64,000 bases of DNA from Echinometra lucunter (Eukaryota; Echinodermata; Echinoidea; Camarodonta; Echinometridae). Positions within the stretch are counted from its first letter, which is position 1; each line of letters starts with the position of its first letter. The notes beneath the pieces are model-generated. The model was not told the origin of the DNA. It saw nothing but the letters and a program-made list of their open reading frames with translations, and made no database searches. Below, one piece after another: positions 14,100 to 25,506 of the stretch. The DNA is taken from NCBI GenBank assembly GCA_029962745.1, contig CM057156.1:836942-900941 (forward strand), given 5' to 3'. The translations under genes and the position numbers were made by a program.

Positions 14100-14460
14100 T
14101 CAAACCTTTCTTAAAGAGAGGGGCAACAAACATATTACGCCCGGAGTTCTTTATTACAGAGTTTGGCCAACTTGGATTCAGAAGGTTGCAACATGGCGCG
14201 ATTTCGTTTGAATCGCGCTTGACTAACAAGGCAAAATGCGCCAGGTTGTGCCCTACTGGAGCCAAGTTGGCCAAACTGTGTAATAAAAGGCTCTGGTGAT
14301 ATCTTCTGCAGAACGCATCCTTGGTCAAGCTCCTCCAAACCTTCGAAAGGGTGACTGGCGCGAATAATCTTAAGAGATTGAAGAGCGCCATCATATTATC
14401 AAGAACCAACCAACTAACCTCTTCAAAGACGTTCCTCCCGGTGGTTATGGCGATAAGTCC
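14100..14460 (-). pseudogene. decayed exon-like sequence related to 61045-61240
   Basis: The minus strand near 14445 encodes EGLIAITTGRNVFEE, and near 14310 nucleotides GACCAAGGATGCGTTCTGCAG align with GACCAAAGATGCCATTCTGG in the 61 kb copy. A one-base deletion shifts the frame and about 45 extra bases separate the blocks. Most likely a broken copy of the same terminal exon. Possible identity is a class I methyltransferase (see 61045-61240), unproven. Confidence 0.4.
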
Positions 14461-14509
14461 TTCTTGTAAACATGCATTCAGACAACCATTCGTTCATTTA
14501 ACAGTTCAG

Positions 14510-14539
14510 TTGATTGATTGATTGATTGATTGATTGATT
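14510..14539. repeat. (TTGA)n microsatellite
   Basis: Seven uninterrupted GATT/TTGA units followed by CAATC. Confidence 0.95.
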
Positions 14540-14828
14540 CAATCGCGTGTTCAGTACCGCCCCCTCAAATGAAATCCTGACTACGCCGGTGTGTCAAATA
14601 GAATATGACAGGACATATTTGTTAAAATGAGTATTTCGCTAACTGTTATACCCGCATCTTTGTTCAGTAATATATTCTTCACCGCAATGTTTCACACGTT
14701 CCAAACATTTGAATTATTTTTCAGTGACGATGAAATTCCAAAAGCTAAGCCTATGAAGATATTTCAAACTAATGACCATGCAAAAGTGGTCACTAAATAT
14801 GATGGTAAGCATAGTGGAACCTGTTTAA

Positions 14829-15237
14829 CCCATTCGTGACAGGAATTATTTAAAGCCTAATTTGATCAGCTTTTATTCTTCAAATTGGCAGCACCAACAT
14901 TTTTCTTTTATTGCTACATTTTTCTTATAAAACATCATGTATCTGAAATAAATATAAATTGACAGAATGTATGATGAGAAGTCATAAAGTTGCCAATTTG
15001 CAGGGAAAAACAGTAATTTTAACATTTTCATCGCATTGCGAATTTAAGGATTTTAATGCTTATTTTCCTTTAAAAAAATTTCAGCATCAAACAACAAATA
15101 TTGATGCAACCAAAATGGGCACAGTAAGGGTAGAATTTTTTGCTCTTTCTGCTCATGTATTTGGTATGATTTTTAGGGCTTTGCATCAAAAGTTATTAAA
15201 CCAAACCACAAAATGTGGACCCTCTGTCACGAATGGG
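14829..15237 (+). mobile_element. piggyBac-like MITE, copy 1
   Basis: Termini CCCATTCGTGACAG and CTGTCACGAATGGG flanked by TTAA on both sides (14825-14828, 15238-15241): CCC ends plus TTAA targets are the piggyBac signature. Length 409 bp. A second copy, in the opposite orientation, is at 63268-63674. A frame across 14971-15228 (MMRSHKVANLQGKTVIL, AYFPLKKFQHQTTN, FFALSAHVFGMIFRALHQK) stays open in both copies but resembles no transposase. Confidence 0.93.
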
Positions 15238-15282
15238 TTAATAAATAAGACTATCCCTTCAACAGACAAAAATAGAAAAATC

Positions 15283-18200
15283 ATGTAATTAGATTTTAAT
15301 TTGTTTCAATAAAACCTAATTATAAAAAAACACCAACATGTAATTAAATTTTAATCCCTACATCATTAGTTTATATATCATTCTGAATTTGAATATTTCC
15401 ATTCATTACATTCATTACAATAATCCTGTAAGTTGTTGTTTTTGTTTTTTAAATTTGCTTTTGATATATATATATTTGCATTGTTAAATGGTTAGGACTT
15501 TTTCGTGTGTAAGTTGCCTTAAAATTGTAAAAAATAACCATAGGGCATTACAGTGCACAAAGTGCAAAAAGTGGGTTCATATATGTTGCACTGATATAAG
15601 TATTAAAACTTACAATGATCCTTCTTACCATTTCTTTAATTGGGAATGTTCGAAATGTCTTTTTAACCATTTACCCTTCTTTGGTACTGATGATGACTTT
15701 TTAAATGATATTCAAAATGTTCATGATATATCTGATTATGATTCCACCCATGTAATGAATATTCAAAATCCTTTAAATGTTGACTGTTTGAAAGAAAAAG
15801 GCCTTAAATTTGCTCATCTTAATGTCCAGAGTCTTCTCCGTAATATAGATGAAATCAAATTGTTTCTACATAGTAACGATATTCATCTTCTTGCATTAAA
15901 TGAAACATTCCTTGACGATTCTATTTTTGACAGTGAACTAAATATTGATAATTTTAACCTTGTTCGAAAAGACAGAAATAGGAATGGTGGCGGAGTGGCC
16001 GTGTATATACGTAATTCTTTGTCTTTTGAACTTATTAAATATGATGTTGTAAATTCCTTAGAAATCATCCCATTAATTATTCGACCAAAATTCTCTAATC
16101 CAATCATTTTTCTTACTTGGTATAGACCACCTAATAGCAATGTTAATTTATATCTTCAATATGAAAATTTGTTATCATTCTTGGATACTTTTAATTATTC
16201 AATTATTGTCATGGGAGATACAAACTGTGATTTACTGAAAATATCTGGATCGTCCGATTTAAAACGTTTAAGTGATATACACAACTTATTTTCATTACAG
16301 CAAATTAATACAACAGATTATACCAGGATTACAGCAAAAACAATGACACTCATTGACCATATGTTAACTAACTCAATTGAGAAAATAAAATCACATGGTG
16401 TTTTGCATGTTGGAATGAGTGATCACTCTTTAAGTTATTTAATATGGAAGTCAAAGACTGAAAATTCTTCTCGAGTTATTAATTATAGAAAATTTTCTGG
16501 TTTTGATTTAGAATCTTATTTAGATGATTTAAGTAATCAACCTTGGCATGAAATTCTTGATTGTACGTGTATCAGTGAAGCAGTCAGTAAATGGGAGGCT
16601 TTACTTATGAATGTTGTTAACCAGCATATGCCTATCAAGAGCAAGAAAATTAGTAATAAGAAGTCTCCATGGATGAATTCATATATTTTTGAATTGATAA
16701 GAAAAAGAGATAAATTAAAGCGAAAAGCTTGGAAAAATAAAGATGAAACAATGATGAAAGAATACAGAAAACTGAGAAATAATGTTACTTTTGAGATAAG
16801 GAAAAGAAAGAAAAAATATTATTCGGAAAAGATATTGAAAATAAAAGAAAATTCTGGTAACACCTGGAAAGTATTGACATCTTTATTACCACGCACCAAT
16901 AGTAATAAAAATATAATTCAAACATATAGTGAAAGTTTGTTCGAAAAAAGTGAAAAATTTAACGAGTATTTTGCAAACGTTGGCAATCATTTAGCATCCA
17001 CAATTCCTATTACAAATGAATCCATATCTAATCAAGAGTACCAAGCCGTATCTTCTTTCAATTTTAGAGTATTATCAGAGGCAGCTGTTTTAAAAGAAAT
17101 AAATCTCTTGAAAAACAAACCTTCTTATGGAATTGATGGAATCACAGCACAGTTTTTAAAATTATCTTCTGCTATTATAGTTCCTTCTTTAACTTATCTC
17201 TTTAATAAGTCACTACTAGATTGTGTTTTTCCTAATCAGTTTAAAACTGCTAAAGTAATACCATTATTTAAATCTGGTAACAAAGATGACCCTTCTAATT
17301 TTAGACCGATATCAATTTTACCAACTGTTTCGAAAATTCTTGAGAAACTTGTTAGTAATCAATTGAAATCTTACATGAAAGAAAACAATATACTTTGTAC
17401 CCAACAGTCGGGCTTCAGAGAAAAGCATTCGACTGTAACGTCTTTATTGAAAGTTACCGATGATTGGTTGAAAGAAATGGATAATGGCTTTTATACTGGT
17501 GCTGTGTTCATCGACCTGAAAAAAGCTTTTGACACCGTAGATACTACAATACTTATTAGAAAACTCTCAAAAATTGGCGTTTCGACGGACGCCTTACACT
17601 GGTTCGAAAGTTACTTGTACAATAGGAAGATGTGTACTTTAATAGATTCTGTAATATCAAATATATCATATATAAATTATGGAATTCCTCAGGGCTCCAT
17701 ACTTGGACCAATTTTATTTACAATTTACATAAATGATCTCATAACACAAGTAAAAAACTGCAAATTACATTTATATGCAGATGATACAGTGTTGTATTTT
17801 TCTCATAGAAATGTTGATATTATTGAAAAAAATATAAATTTTGATCCCCGTAAAATTCATAACTGGTTATGTTGTAATAAACTAAGTCTTAATGTTAATA
17901 AAACCATTTGCATGTTATTTGGAACTGGAAAAATGCTATCTAAATGTGATACTTTAAATGTAACTATATCTGGTAAACGTATTGATCAACGAAATACTGT
18001 TAAATATCTGGGAATGTACCTTGATCCAAAGTTAAAATGGAATATACACATTGACGAAATGTGCACTAAAATTAGTAAGGTAGTCAGCTTTCTGGCCCGT
18101 CTTAGACATTTTATATCAGAATCCAATCTTAAGATAGTTTACAATTCTATTATCCTTCCACTTTTTGATTATGCTGATATTGTTTATGATTCGGCAAGCA

Positions 18201-18970
18201 AAAAACACACTGAAAACGTTTGCAAAAATTACAAAACAGGGCCGGACGTCTCATTTTAAAAATAAATCTGTTTAATCACGTTTCAAACAATGATATTCAT
18301 ATAAAACTAGGATGGCAGTCTCTCAAATCAAGGCGTAAATCACATCTAAACATAATGGTATACAAATCCCTTCATAACTTAGCCCCACCTTATTTAGAAG
18401 AGTCTTTTCAATATTGTAATCATTCGTATTCTCTCCGATCGCAAGGAAATATTAAAATTCCCAAACCCAAGAGTGAATGCTGTCGAAGAACGTTCTTATA
18501 TAGAGGATCACAAGAATATAATAACCTACCATCTACAATAAAATTGTCAAATAGCCTTTTTACTTTTTATAAAAATTTAAATCAGTTAATTCAGTCTTGC
18601 CCTGACCTTTAAAAGAAATAGTAGCGACAGGTGGGTGGGTGGGGATGGGGGGGGGGTCGCGTTAAGGTATAGATGTATTCTCTTGTATTCTTTTTGTTGT
18701 TTTTCATTATTGTTTAGCCCAATTATTTCTTATGTTTAATTCTATTATATGTCATGTACAGTAACTGTTGTTATGTCATATGTTATGTACAGTAACTGTT
18801 GTTACATATTTTCTGGACCCCAGGGAAGAACAGTTTTGTCACATTAACAAAGCTGAGTGGGTATATCCAGCCATCTCACTTTTGATTTTTTTATTATGTA
18901 CATACATTTACATTGTATTGCTTTTTAACATTGTGATATGGAAAATAAATACCAATACCAATACCAATAC
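15283..18970 (+). mobile_element. near full-length CR1-group-like LINE
   Basis: The unit comprises an AT-rich 5' region, one long coding frame (15488-18612), a ~350-bp 3' UTR and an (ATACCA)n tail at 18949-18970. TCATGTAATTA occurs near 15281 and again near 18973, a possible target-site duplication, though a related ACATGTAATTA also occurs near 15335. The LINE class is certain; the clade is inferred from the PHD-EN-RT order and microsatellite tail. Confidence 0.85.
15488..18612 (+). CDS. LINE polyprotein: PHD finger, endonuclease, reverse transcriptase (one frameshift)
   Basis: Self-mobilising retrotransposon protein. Residues ~5-55 form a PHD-type C4HC3 zinc finger (CVSCLKI, CTKCKKWVHICC, WECSKC). 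About 105-325 is an AP-type endonuclease (HLNVQSL, NETFLDD, YRPP, GDTNCD, MSDHS). A basic linker follows, and about 530-860 is reverse transcriptase (FRPISILP, GFREKHSTVTSLL, GIPQGSILGP, catalytic YADDT, KYLGMYLD). The first frame stops at 18259. From about 18212 the C-terminal domain continues in the next frame (LQKLQNRAGRLILK to SCPDL, stop 18610-18612), so a single one-base indel separates this copy from an open frame. Codon use is far more AT-rich than the host exons. The start is the first ATG before the zinc finger. Confidence 0.93.
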
Positions 18971-19140
18971 ATTTCATGTAATTAATTTATTTCCATTTCC
19001 ATTTTCAAACACAAAAAGGCAGTGAAACATTTTGACATGAATAAAACATATTACAGCAATATTGATAAATAAACTTTGAAATCAATTATTGCGTATTCTT
19101 TTTTCCCTCAAACTGCCAACACATTATAAAAAAAAAAAAA

Positions 19141-19278
19141 GTGAATTAAGAGTAAAATGGTGATATTCATTCTTTATTCGATCTCTAAGGGATGACCTCA
19201 GTGATCACTCAAAATTTTTGAGTGATACTGAGATCACCCCTAAAATAGTGAATATCACAATTTTTACTCTTAATTCAC
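19141..19278. mobile_element. palindromic MITE
   Basis: 138-bp near-perfect palindrome starting GTGAATTAAGAGTAAAA and ending with its complement, folding around ATCACTCAAAA/TTTTTGAGTGAT. Non-coding. Confidence 0.85.
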
Positions 19279-19769
19279 TCTAAACATGCTAAATTCACTC
19301 TAAATGCACTCTTTTTTCCTAAATTCACCCCTAACGGAGTGAATGCGTTAAATTCTTCTTTTTTTTAAAGAGAGAGTATATACATGTTTAGTATATACGT
19401 GGGTGTGAGGGTGTGTGCGGGTGTGTGCGGTGTGTGCGTGCACATACACACATATATCTTCTCGGGTTCATCTCAACACTTCAATTCAATTCATCCATTT
19501 ATTTGCAAATATTTCATCATAAGAATTTAGAAAATATAAAAATCGGATGGCACTTAAGAAGCTTTCGCTTGTCGAGCAAGGTGCCCCCATATACAAAACA
19601 AAACAGAATAAAAGAATTGCATAGAAACTTAAAGCAGAATTACAGAAACAAATAAGTGCATGGAACTTAAAACACACAGCATGAAATACACATTAAGAAT
19701 AGTCATTACAATACAAACATAACACTACATAAACTTGGTAAATGGAGGTGATACAGCAAGATAAAGATA

Positions 19770-20632
19770 AAATAAAAAACAAATCTGCATTTTAACATGG
19801 AAGGGAATAATCATGGCAAGTGAGACACATAAGAAGAGACATCTTGAGAGTTCTTTTGAATCCAGTAAGTCGCAAGTTTTTAATTGAGCTATCAATGGTA
19901 TGATAAACAGATTCTGTGTGAATGATCGAAGCTGTCTTGTTGGTTTGTATACAGTGAGTAAAATCATTCAAATATGAAGAAACTAGTCCATGAAAACATT
20001 CGAAAGCTAGTAACAAGATCTTAAACACTTCTTGATGTCTTCAGGAATGCCATTCCATTACTTAGGACATGAGGGCAATGATCTTTCCCCCCGGTTTTTG
20101 CCACTTTAGGGATCACAAGAGAACTGGAAGTGGATGAGCGTAAGGATCTTGCAGGAGTGTATTTCTGAATGAATGAGATAAGGTATTGGGGAGCAGAACC
20201 GTGAATGCAGTGAAAAGTTAGCAACAACATTTTGAAAATGACACGATCTTTTACAGGGAGCCAGTGCAGTGACTGCAAAACCTGAGAAATGTGCGTAGCT
20301 TGGTGGACAGAGTAACGATGCGAGCTGCAGCATTTTGAAGCTTTTGGAGCTTGGATAACAGATTCTGGGGAAGATTGAACAGAAGGGCATTGCCAAATTA
20401 GAAAAGGGGTCCTAAAATACTGCCTTGTGGGATACCTGTAGAGATCGGGAGTATGGTTGAGTTAGAACCTTTAAAATGTACATACTGTTGTCGATCGGTC
20501 AAGTGTGATATCCTTAGTTTGAAGCCCCATGGTGATATAGACCACTGATGTGCAATGCCTCTAATACCAAAGGAATTGAGCTTTTTAATGAGTATGGAAT
20601 GATTAAGCGATTCGAAGGCCTTAGTTAATTAA
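19770..20632 (-). pseudogene. CR1-like LINE relic(s), RT core deleted
   Basis: Read on the minus strand, 20630-20405 encodes KAFESLNHSILIKKLNSFGI through GIPQGSILGPLF. The sequence then jumps directly to the C-terminal region (LPQNLLSKLQKLQNAAARI, LHWLPVKDRVIFKMLLLTFH, PQYLISFIQKYTPARSLRSS). A second, overlapping C-terminal fragment lies at 19770-20028 (YKPTRQLRSFTQNLFI). Stops and frameshifts throughout. Confidence 0.8.
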
Positions 20633-21227
20633 ATCAATGATAACGATCAAATTGGTCGTCATCATCTTGCCATCCCCCCCCCGACCATGAAAACAGACCA
20701 ACACCTCTTTTTCTGTGAAATATGTACTGTAGATCAGTCAGTTGACTGAAGACTAGATTTAAAACTAGAAATATTATCATGACTGACGAAACTTAATATG
20801 ATTATAAGAAACATTTTTTTTTATCCTTCTCTTCCCCCTACTCCTTCTTTTTCAATCCCCCTTTTTTTTCTTCCTTCAGTTTCCTTTCCTTTTCTTATTT
20901 TCCCCTCGGTTTCCTTTTTCTCTTTGCTTGCATGCATGTTTGAGTTTGGAGGCCGGTCTGGGTCCTCCCCCCCCCCCCTCTTCACAATATCCTGGATTAG
21001 TTTTTTGCAATTTAATCTATAAAAATTTAAGCTATAAAAAGTATCATGTATCCCGGTATATCTCCTCCTCCGCCCTCCCTGGTCTTTCATCCTTGGCTCT
21101 GGAGCTCATATAATGCGGGTTAGTGGTGGTTATTTTACCTGATTGCTAAGAAAGCATGAATGCTTGTTAGTAAGCAACCAGAGGACCGATGGCTTAAGGT
21201 CCTCTCCAAGGGACCTGGTAATGAGGA
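20633..21227. other. intergenic before the melanotransferrin gene
   Basis: TC-rich stretch 20820-20930 and C-runs at 20675 and 20969. No gene recognised. Confidence 0.5.
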
Positions 21228-21330
21228 TACATGCGTTACCAAAGGGCACTAGCGCATCGACTTGGTTTTGAACCCGGCTCTCCGGATTGCAAGACCACCG
21301 CTCTACCAACTATACTAGGCCAGTATATGC
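21228..21330 (-). mobile_element. tRNA-derived SINE (minus strand)
   Basis: The minus strand carries TAGTTGGTAGAGCGGTGGTC (box A), TTGCAATCCGGAG and GCCGGGTTCAAAACC (box B), then a GTGCCCTTTGG tail motif. Cloverleaf pairing is partly lost. Confidence 0.65.
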
Positions 21331-21371
21331 CGCGTCCAAAAGACGATTGCGCAATCCATAAGCCTACGTGG

Positions 21372-21414
21372 CCAATCCGAGTTACCCAATGGCGATTCCG
21401 CTCGCAATATAAAA
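21372..21414 (+). promoter_or_regulatory. core promoter motifs of the melanotransferrin gene
   Basis: Two CCAAT boxes (21372-21376 and 21386-21390) and a consensus TATAAAA (21408-21414) about 180 bases before the start codon. Spacing predicts transcription starting near 21438-21445 and a 5' UTR of ~150 bases. Sequence inference only. Confidence 0.6.
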
Positions 21415-21589
21415 TCGCAGAAAACACCACGTGCTTCTCATTGCACACCGCGTGGAGCGACAGGTGCACTGCGTATACTCTAGGCCTAAGCCGATTCCTT
21501 GTGAAGTATTTCTCGCTGAAAGTAGTACCCTTCGAACTCAGAAAAAAGCGTCTTCGAATCTTGTATCTGGTGAATTGATCGAGATCAAA

Positions 21590-21647
21590 ATGAAGATTGT
21601 CTTCTTGATGTGTATGCTGGCGACCATCTCAACTGGTTATGCAGCTA
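21590..21647 (+). CDS. melanotransferrin exon 1: signal peptide
   Basis: ATG at 21590-21592 starts [19 protein letters not shown], a classic signal peptide. Donor GCTA/GTAAGT, phase 1. It is the first ATG in frame after the TATA box. Confidence 0.92.
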
Positions 21648-24600
21648 GTAAGTGTTGCATTTTAATGTCCTCATTTCAAGATTTCACATGTCGTGCCAGT
21701 TTGATTAAATCAGGGGCGTAGATAGGGGGGGGGGGTTACATATACATGCCCTTTTTGTGGGGGATGTACAATCACCCCCAACTTTCAGGGGGGGGGGGGG
21801 GGAAGGGGGTGGAATTATACCCATTTATAATTTTGTCATTCTTTCTTTAATCCCTCCCGATGTATTAGAAAGTGAAACTCATCTAATTAAGATAGTAAGC
21901 TACTTTTTCGGAGAATAAGCATTATTTGATTAACGGTAATTTTGGGTGCATTATCAATACATTAATCCTTTATGTTCGGTTGGTTGGATTGAGTGGAAGC
22001 AGAAAATCAGAAAAGAAAATGAGTTTGACGTATAGGCCTATTGGCTGCGAAGATGATTGTCGGAACAAATACCATTATTATAATCTTATACACTCTAATT
22101 TTCTTAGATTAGAAATTAATCTAATTCGATTGTAATTAGGGACAAATCCAAAATTAGATTAAGATTTTTAATCAAATTTTGGAATTGTACCTAGTATGCC
22201 GGGAGTCTATGAAGTTTAGCGTGTACAAAGCTTTGTGTCAAAGCTGTTCCACAAACCCCTCAGTTTAGTTTCTATTTTTTCTTTATTTCCCGCTGATTTA
22301 CTCGCGTTTACATAATTTTCATCGAGGAATTAAAAAACCCTTCACTTGAATCTATGTACCCAATTCTTGCTTTCCAGCAAACCAGATGAGATGGTGCACA
22401 TATTCTACTTATGAGGAAGAGAAGTGTGTTGATATGATTACAGCATTCAGTGAGAATGGTCTGTCTCCTGAAGTTGTCTGTGTGGCAGGGAGTGATACTA
22501 CGGTAAGTTGTTAACCTCATGCCCAGCGTTGTGATAAAAAGAAGTTGTTTTATTTTCTTAAAAGGCTCATTTTTATTCTTTTAAAACTCTTGAAATCGTT
22601 CTAAATGATCTTTTTTAATAGGTAATTGCTTTCAATATGGTAATTGGTTGTCTATGAGGGCTCGCATGCCTCCGGGTGATATTGAAGGATTTCACTTTTG
22701 CGAGCCCTGGCAACCATTTCTTTCCTTTGCTCTTTACTTCTCATTTCCTTCTCTTGCTGTCATTTTAAAGATATTTGTATGTATTTTATTCTATTAACGT
22801 TGTATGTCAATTGTGTACCAGTTTCTGATTTTTATGGCCAAATAAATGATAACACAAACAACAACAACAATAATAATGATAATAATAATAATTTTCTCAA
22901 AATCATTTACACTTTACAATACCAGTATAACGCTTATAATAGGGTATCTATCCTTTTTCAGAGAGGAAAAAAATCATAATTATTGTTATCAAATTGAAAA
23001 ACGGGATTAATTTGATTTTATTCAATTTATTTCAAGTTTTAAAATGGTGGCCCTGAATGCTCCTCCTATAGAAAAAAAAAGAACACAATAGTTTGGTAAA
23101 TCTAATGTCAGATTATTTGGAGTAAAAGAAAAACCCCTCTCACTTGGATGCAGTTTTATCCCCCCCTATAAAACAAATCAAATAATTATTTTTTCGTGAT
23201 TCCTTTTTGTTTGGTCACATCCTCAAAACCAACAGCCATATCACTGATATGCATTTCTTTGTTTTTATTTAAATCGGTGATTTTAGAAAAAATTAAGGCA
23301 ATTTAAATCGCAATTTGAATCAGCTTGATTTAAATCATACCAACTCTGCCCTTTTTAGATCAGATGTAGAAAAAAAATGAAAAAAAAATGTATTAACCTA
23401 TTATTTTTTTTTTTACTGTTAAAAAAAATTAAAAATTGCAAAAAAAGGCAAATAGTCCAACCAACAAGATACAATGTAAAAATTATGAAATAACAATGAA
23501 GCAAGGGGTAGCAATGTATGTTTGCTACATGAATTGAAAAGGATTGTGTTAAAAGGCTTGACTGAAGATCAAAACAATCTCGGCCTACATTCCAGTAGAC
23601 CACAGCCTGACTGGGAGATCGACCGCACATAATTAGCAGCCCATAAGCCTGAGAGTGAGAATATTGTTTTCATCACTCCCATGAACCATATAATAGTTGT
23701 CAGGATGTCTGTGAGAATGATGTTGGTCTATAGGGCTGTCACTTGTCGATCTCGTGTCAGTCTCCTGTGCTATCTCATGGGTTACGAGAGAAGACAAAGA
23801 TTTATCTACATTGGTGATAAACTTTTGTGAAATCATGTATATAATAATAATAATTATCATTAATAATAATAATAAGAATAAGAATAATAATAATGACAAT
23901 CAAAGTGGGTTCTTTTATAGCGCTCATGTCTGTCAGAATTGACACTCTTACCGCTAACTAACAAAATTGGAAAATGAAAGCAAAATACAAAGAAAAAATG
24001 CATGGAAATCTATAACACATAATCTGTAGGGCGTTTTAAATCAGGGTTTTTTTAAGGTGGCGATTTAAAATGTGTTTTAAAACGCTGTGTTTTAAACTTG
24101 TAAACCCATGCTGATGCTTACTTGAGCTGGACTGGCTCTTTTTAAGCCTATAGGGGAGTTAGAAAATTCATTAGTAAAGAGATTGAAAAGCCACTCCAAG
24201 CAGGCTAAAATTCTGTCAATCAAGTAAAAGTCACCCGCAGCAAGGTTCCAGGTCATGTATAACAAAGGGAAAAGACAGCCCTCATCACTATGAACATGGC
24301 GGACAAAGAAAGCGGACAATATAAACAACCTCTCATTCTACCCTTCACAATGGTTCTGGTAGTCAAAAGAACATCCCTTCACAGCTATTACATAGTTCCA
24401 GGTGAATATGCATGTGACACCTGTTCCACATATTTTAGACAATAACAGTAAAGGGATGTTCTTTTGACTACCAGAACCATTGTGAAGGGTAGAATGAGGG
24501 GTTGTTTATTTTGTCCGCTTTCTTTGTCCGCCATGTTCATAGTGCATGTACCCCAATATTCTGTGATAGATTTGGGCAAGTCATTATTTTTTTATTTGAT

Positions 24601-25475
24601 GTCCTATATGTTACCAAGACTTTATTGAGGATTCATGAAATAGACTGACATCAAACATGTCATTGTACTTTTCACTATAGGACCATGGACTAAATATTAT
24701 ATTACAAATCTGACATTTGAAACAAAATAGCTTGGCACCGCCCATTCTACAAAGCACTTTGCATATCTCATTCCTCCCCGTTTGCATGCAAGTACACCTC
24801 GTATTTATTCTTACTCATTTTTCAACCACATGTCTTTTCAAGTCTTCATTGTTGTACAACGTACTCGACAGGAGATATTCCAATCTTTACATCTATACAA
24901 TTGTTCAGTATTCTCCTTTTAATTCCACATGGATATTTGTATTCCTCACGATTACAAAAACGCCAGATAAAAAAGGCCCTTTGATCCCTATCCCTCAGTC
25001 ACAATGTTTTTTTTTTCACGTTTAGCAAATACTAGTACACTGTCTGCATTTTCCACGTGATGTGCAATGCATAGGCAGAAGCACTCTAAATGGAACTTTG
25101 ACCTAGCCCAGTACCATAGCCAGAGAGCTTAGGCCTGAATTAGAGGCTCCTTTATTTGCTTTTCTCTCCCTCTCAGTGGTGTCCTGATGGGGGGAGGGGG
25201 GGGGGGGGGTGAGGGGGGCAGTCGTCCTCCCCCCCCCCCGAAATAAAATTCATACAGATTCGAATTCAAATTCAAATTCAAATTCAACTTTATTGAAATA
25301 AAATCCTGACATTTAAGGATTATCATCAAAAATCGAAACATTTACATGTTTTATTTCTAATTTGATACCAGTGATTTACAAATGTTACTGAAATGACATG
25401 ATATTCCTGGGGTTTTCCCCCCACGTTTTTGTAACTTGCCCCCCCCCCCTCCAAGGTTTGCTCATTACACCACTG

Positions 25476-25506
<31 letters not shown>

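Noticed and set aside
16880..17250. Host gene with a reverse-transcriptase domain
   Set aside because: Endonuclease order, AT-rich codon use, 3' microsatellite tail and relatives elsewhere in the window show a retrotransposon.
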